Of a stretch of DNA of 22,231 bases, positions 21,785 to 22,231 are shown in pieces. The position numbers and the translations under genes are program-made. Source of the DNA: Magnetococcales bacterium (GTDB lineage Bacteria > Pseudomonadota > Magnetococcia > Magnetococcales > Magnetaquicoccaceae); assembly GCA_015229095.1 (NCBI GenBank), contig JADGCE010000029.1:1-22231 (forward strand), given 5' to 3'. Every line of letters begins with the position of its first letter. The first letter of the stretch is position 1. Under the pieces are notes generated by a model. That model saw only the letters and a program-made list of their open reading frames with translations, was not told where the DNA came from and ran no database searches.

Positions 21785-22231
21785 TCAGGATGGATCCGCC
21801 AGCACGCTCTCCAGGGTTGTGGCGTCCAGAATCCGGAGGCTCCACTCCTCCAGGGTGGATCGTTCAGCATCGGCTATTTTTTGGCTGGCCCAGGTGGGCA
21901 GATCGCCGAAGCGGCGTTGGAGTTGGCGGGTCAGCATGGATACCCTTTCCTCTTGGCGGCCTTTCTTCTCGCCGATCTGGATGCCTTCCTGGCGTACTAT
22001 CGCAGCCCACTCCGGCTTGCCTTTGGCCAATATCTCCTGTGCAAATTGTGACATCATTTCAGCTTCCTCCTGCGGGTTGATACGGCGCACAACCTGCCGT
22101 ACATGCTCTTCATCCAGGTTAGAGAATGTCGTCAACAAATACAACAGCACCGACAGCAACAGCTCTGGAGCATCCGCCAACGCGGCAATGATGTTTTCCA
22201 GGGCATCCATCTGCGTCTGCGGATCGCGAGT
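21785..22231 (-). CDS. Rpn-family recombination-promoting nuclease/transposase-like protein, C-terminal part (runs off window)
   Basis: The frame is open to the right edge (preceding residues TRDPQTQ before the internal Met at 22210), so the start and the PD-(D/E)XK nuclease domain lie outside. About 149 C-terminal residues are visible: a hydrophobic helix (LLLSVLLYLLTTF), a helix with EEAEMMSQFAQEILAKGKPE, the charged linker EGIQIGEKKGRQEERVSML, and a DUF4351-like tail (LTRQLQRRFGDLPTWASQKI, then LEEWSLRILDATTLESVL). This layout is typical of Rpn/PDDEXK_2 family proteins. Its place next to the tRNA-Glu repeats fits an accessory region. Confidence 0.75.
   Translation of the reverse strand, partial: TRDPQTQMDALENIIAALADAPELLLSVLLYLLTTFSNLDEEHVRQVVRRINPQEEAEMMSQFAQEILAKGKPEWAAIVRQEGIQIGEKKGRQEERVSMLTRQLQRRFGDLPTWASQKIADAERSTLEEWSLRILDATTLESVLADPS

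Noticed and set aside
19997..22231. CRISPR array
   Set aside because: The repeats are about 110 bp, only three in number, and separated by gene-sized intervals; no cas genes are present.

Overview
The window is about 22 kb of bacterial chromosome with a GC-rich proteobacterial gene style. The order rpsB-tsf-pyrH-frr-uppS-cdsA-dxr-rseP is the usual proteobacterial translation/envelope cluster. At the left edge is a cation diffusion facilitator that closely resembles the magnetosome protein MamB, with an N-terminal CxxC and the magnetosome-type TM2 and TM5 motifs. A magnetotactic alphaproteobacterium, perhaps of the Magnetococcales, is therefore the best guess. That assignment rests mainly on this one gene and on recalled family sequences.

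Layout. (1) 1-3279: mamB-like gene (-) diverging from metG (+), each with a readable sigma70-type promoter. (2) 3301-5699: YmdB-family phosphodiesterase and a small c-type cytochrome with a CX3CH heme site (both -), panE (+), and a 51-codon membrane peptide (-). (3) 5918-8262: a protein joining an H-NOX-like domain to a PilZ domain (-), diverging from trxB (+). (4) 8411-11724: two unrecognised 123-aa proteins (-), then a HAD phosphatase and an ArnT/PMT-type glycosyltransferase (+) that appear translationally coupled. (5) 11752-18911: the eight-gene operon (-), read from an rpsB promoter through a structured leader and a perfect 14-bp hairpin between rpsB and tsf. It makes ribosomal protein S2, EF-Ts, UMP kinase, ribosome recycling factor, undecaprenyl-PP synthase, CDP-DAG synthase, DXP reductoisomerase (isoprenoid precursors) and the RseP site-2 protease. 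(6) 18979-19797: a conserved-looking unknown protein (-).

(7) 19891-22231 is the accessory zone. A complete tRNA-Glu(UUC) is followed by its terminator. A ~110-bp segment, made of the last 15 bases of the tRNA plus that terminator plus ~35 bp, is repeated almost exactly 987 bp later and again in degraded form at ~21505. Each interval between copies holds one DUF1640-like coiled-coil gene (the second truncated) in the opposite orientation. A possible integrase start follows the first copy. This looks like serial att-site insertion at a tRNA. A structured palindrome and the 3' part of an Rpn-family (PDDEXK/DUF4351-like) gene follow at the right edge.

The points most worth following up are the H-NOX/PilZ fusion lacking the usual proximal histidine, the tRNA-Glu repeat/DUF1640 array, and the lone mamB-like gene with an altered cytosolic metal site.
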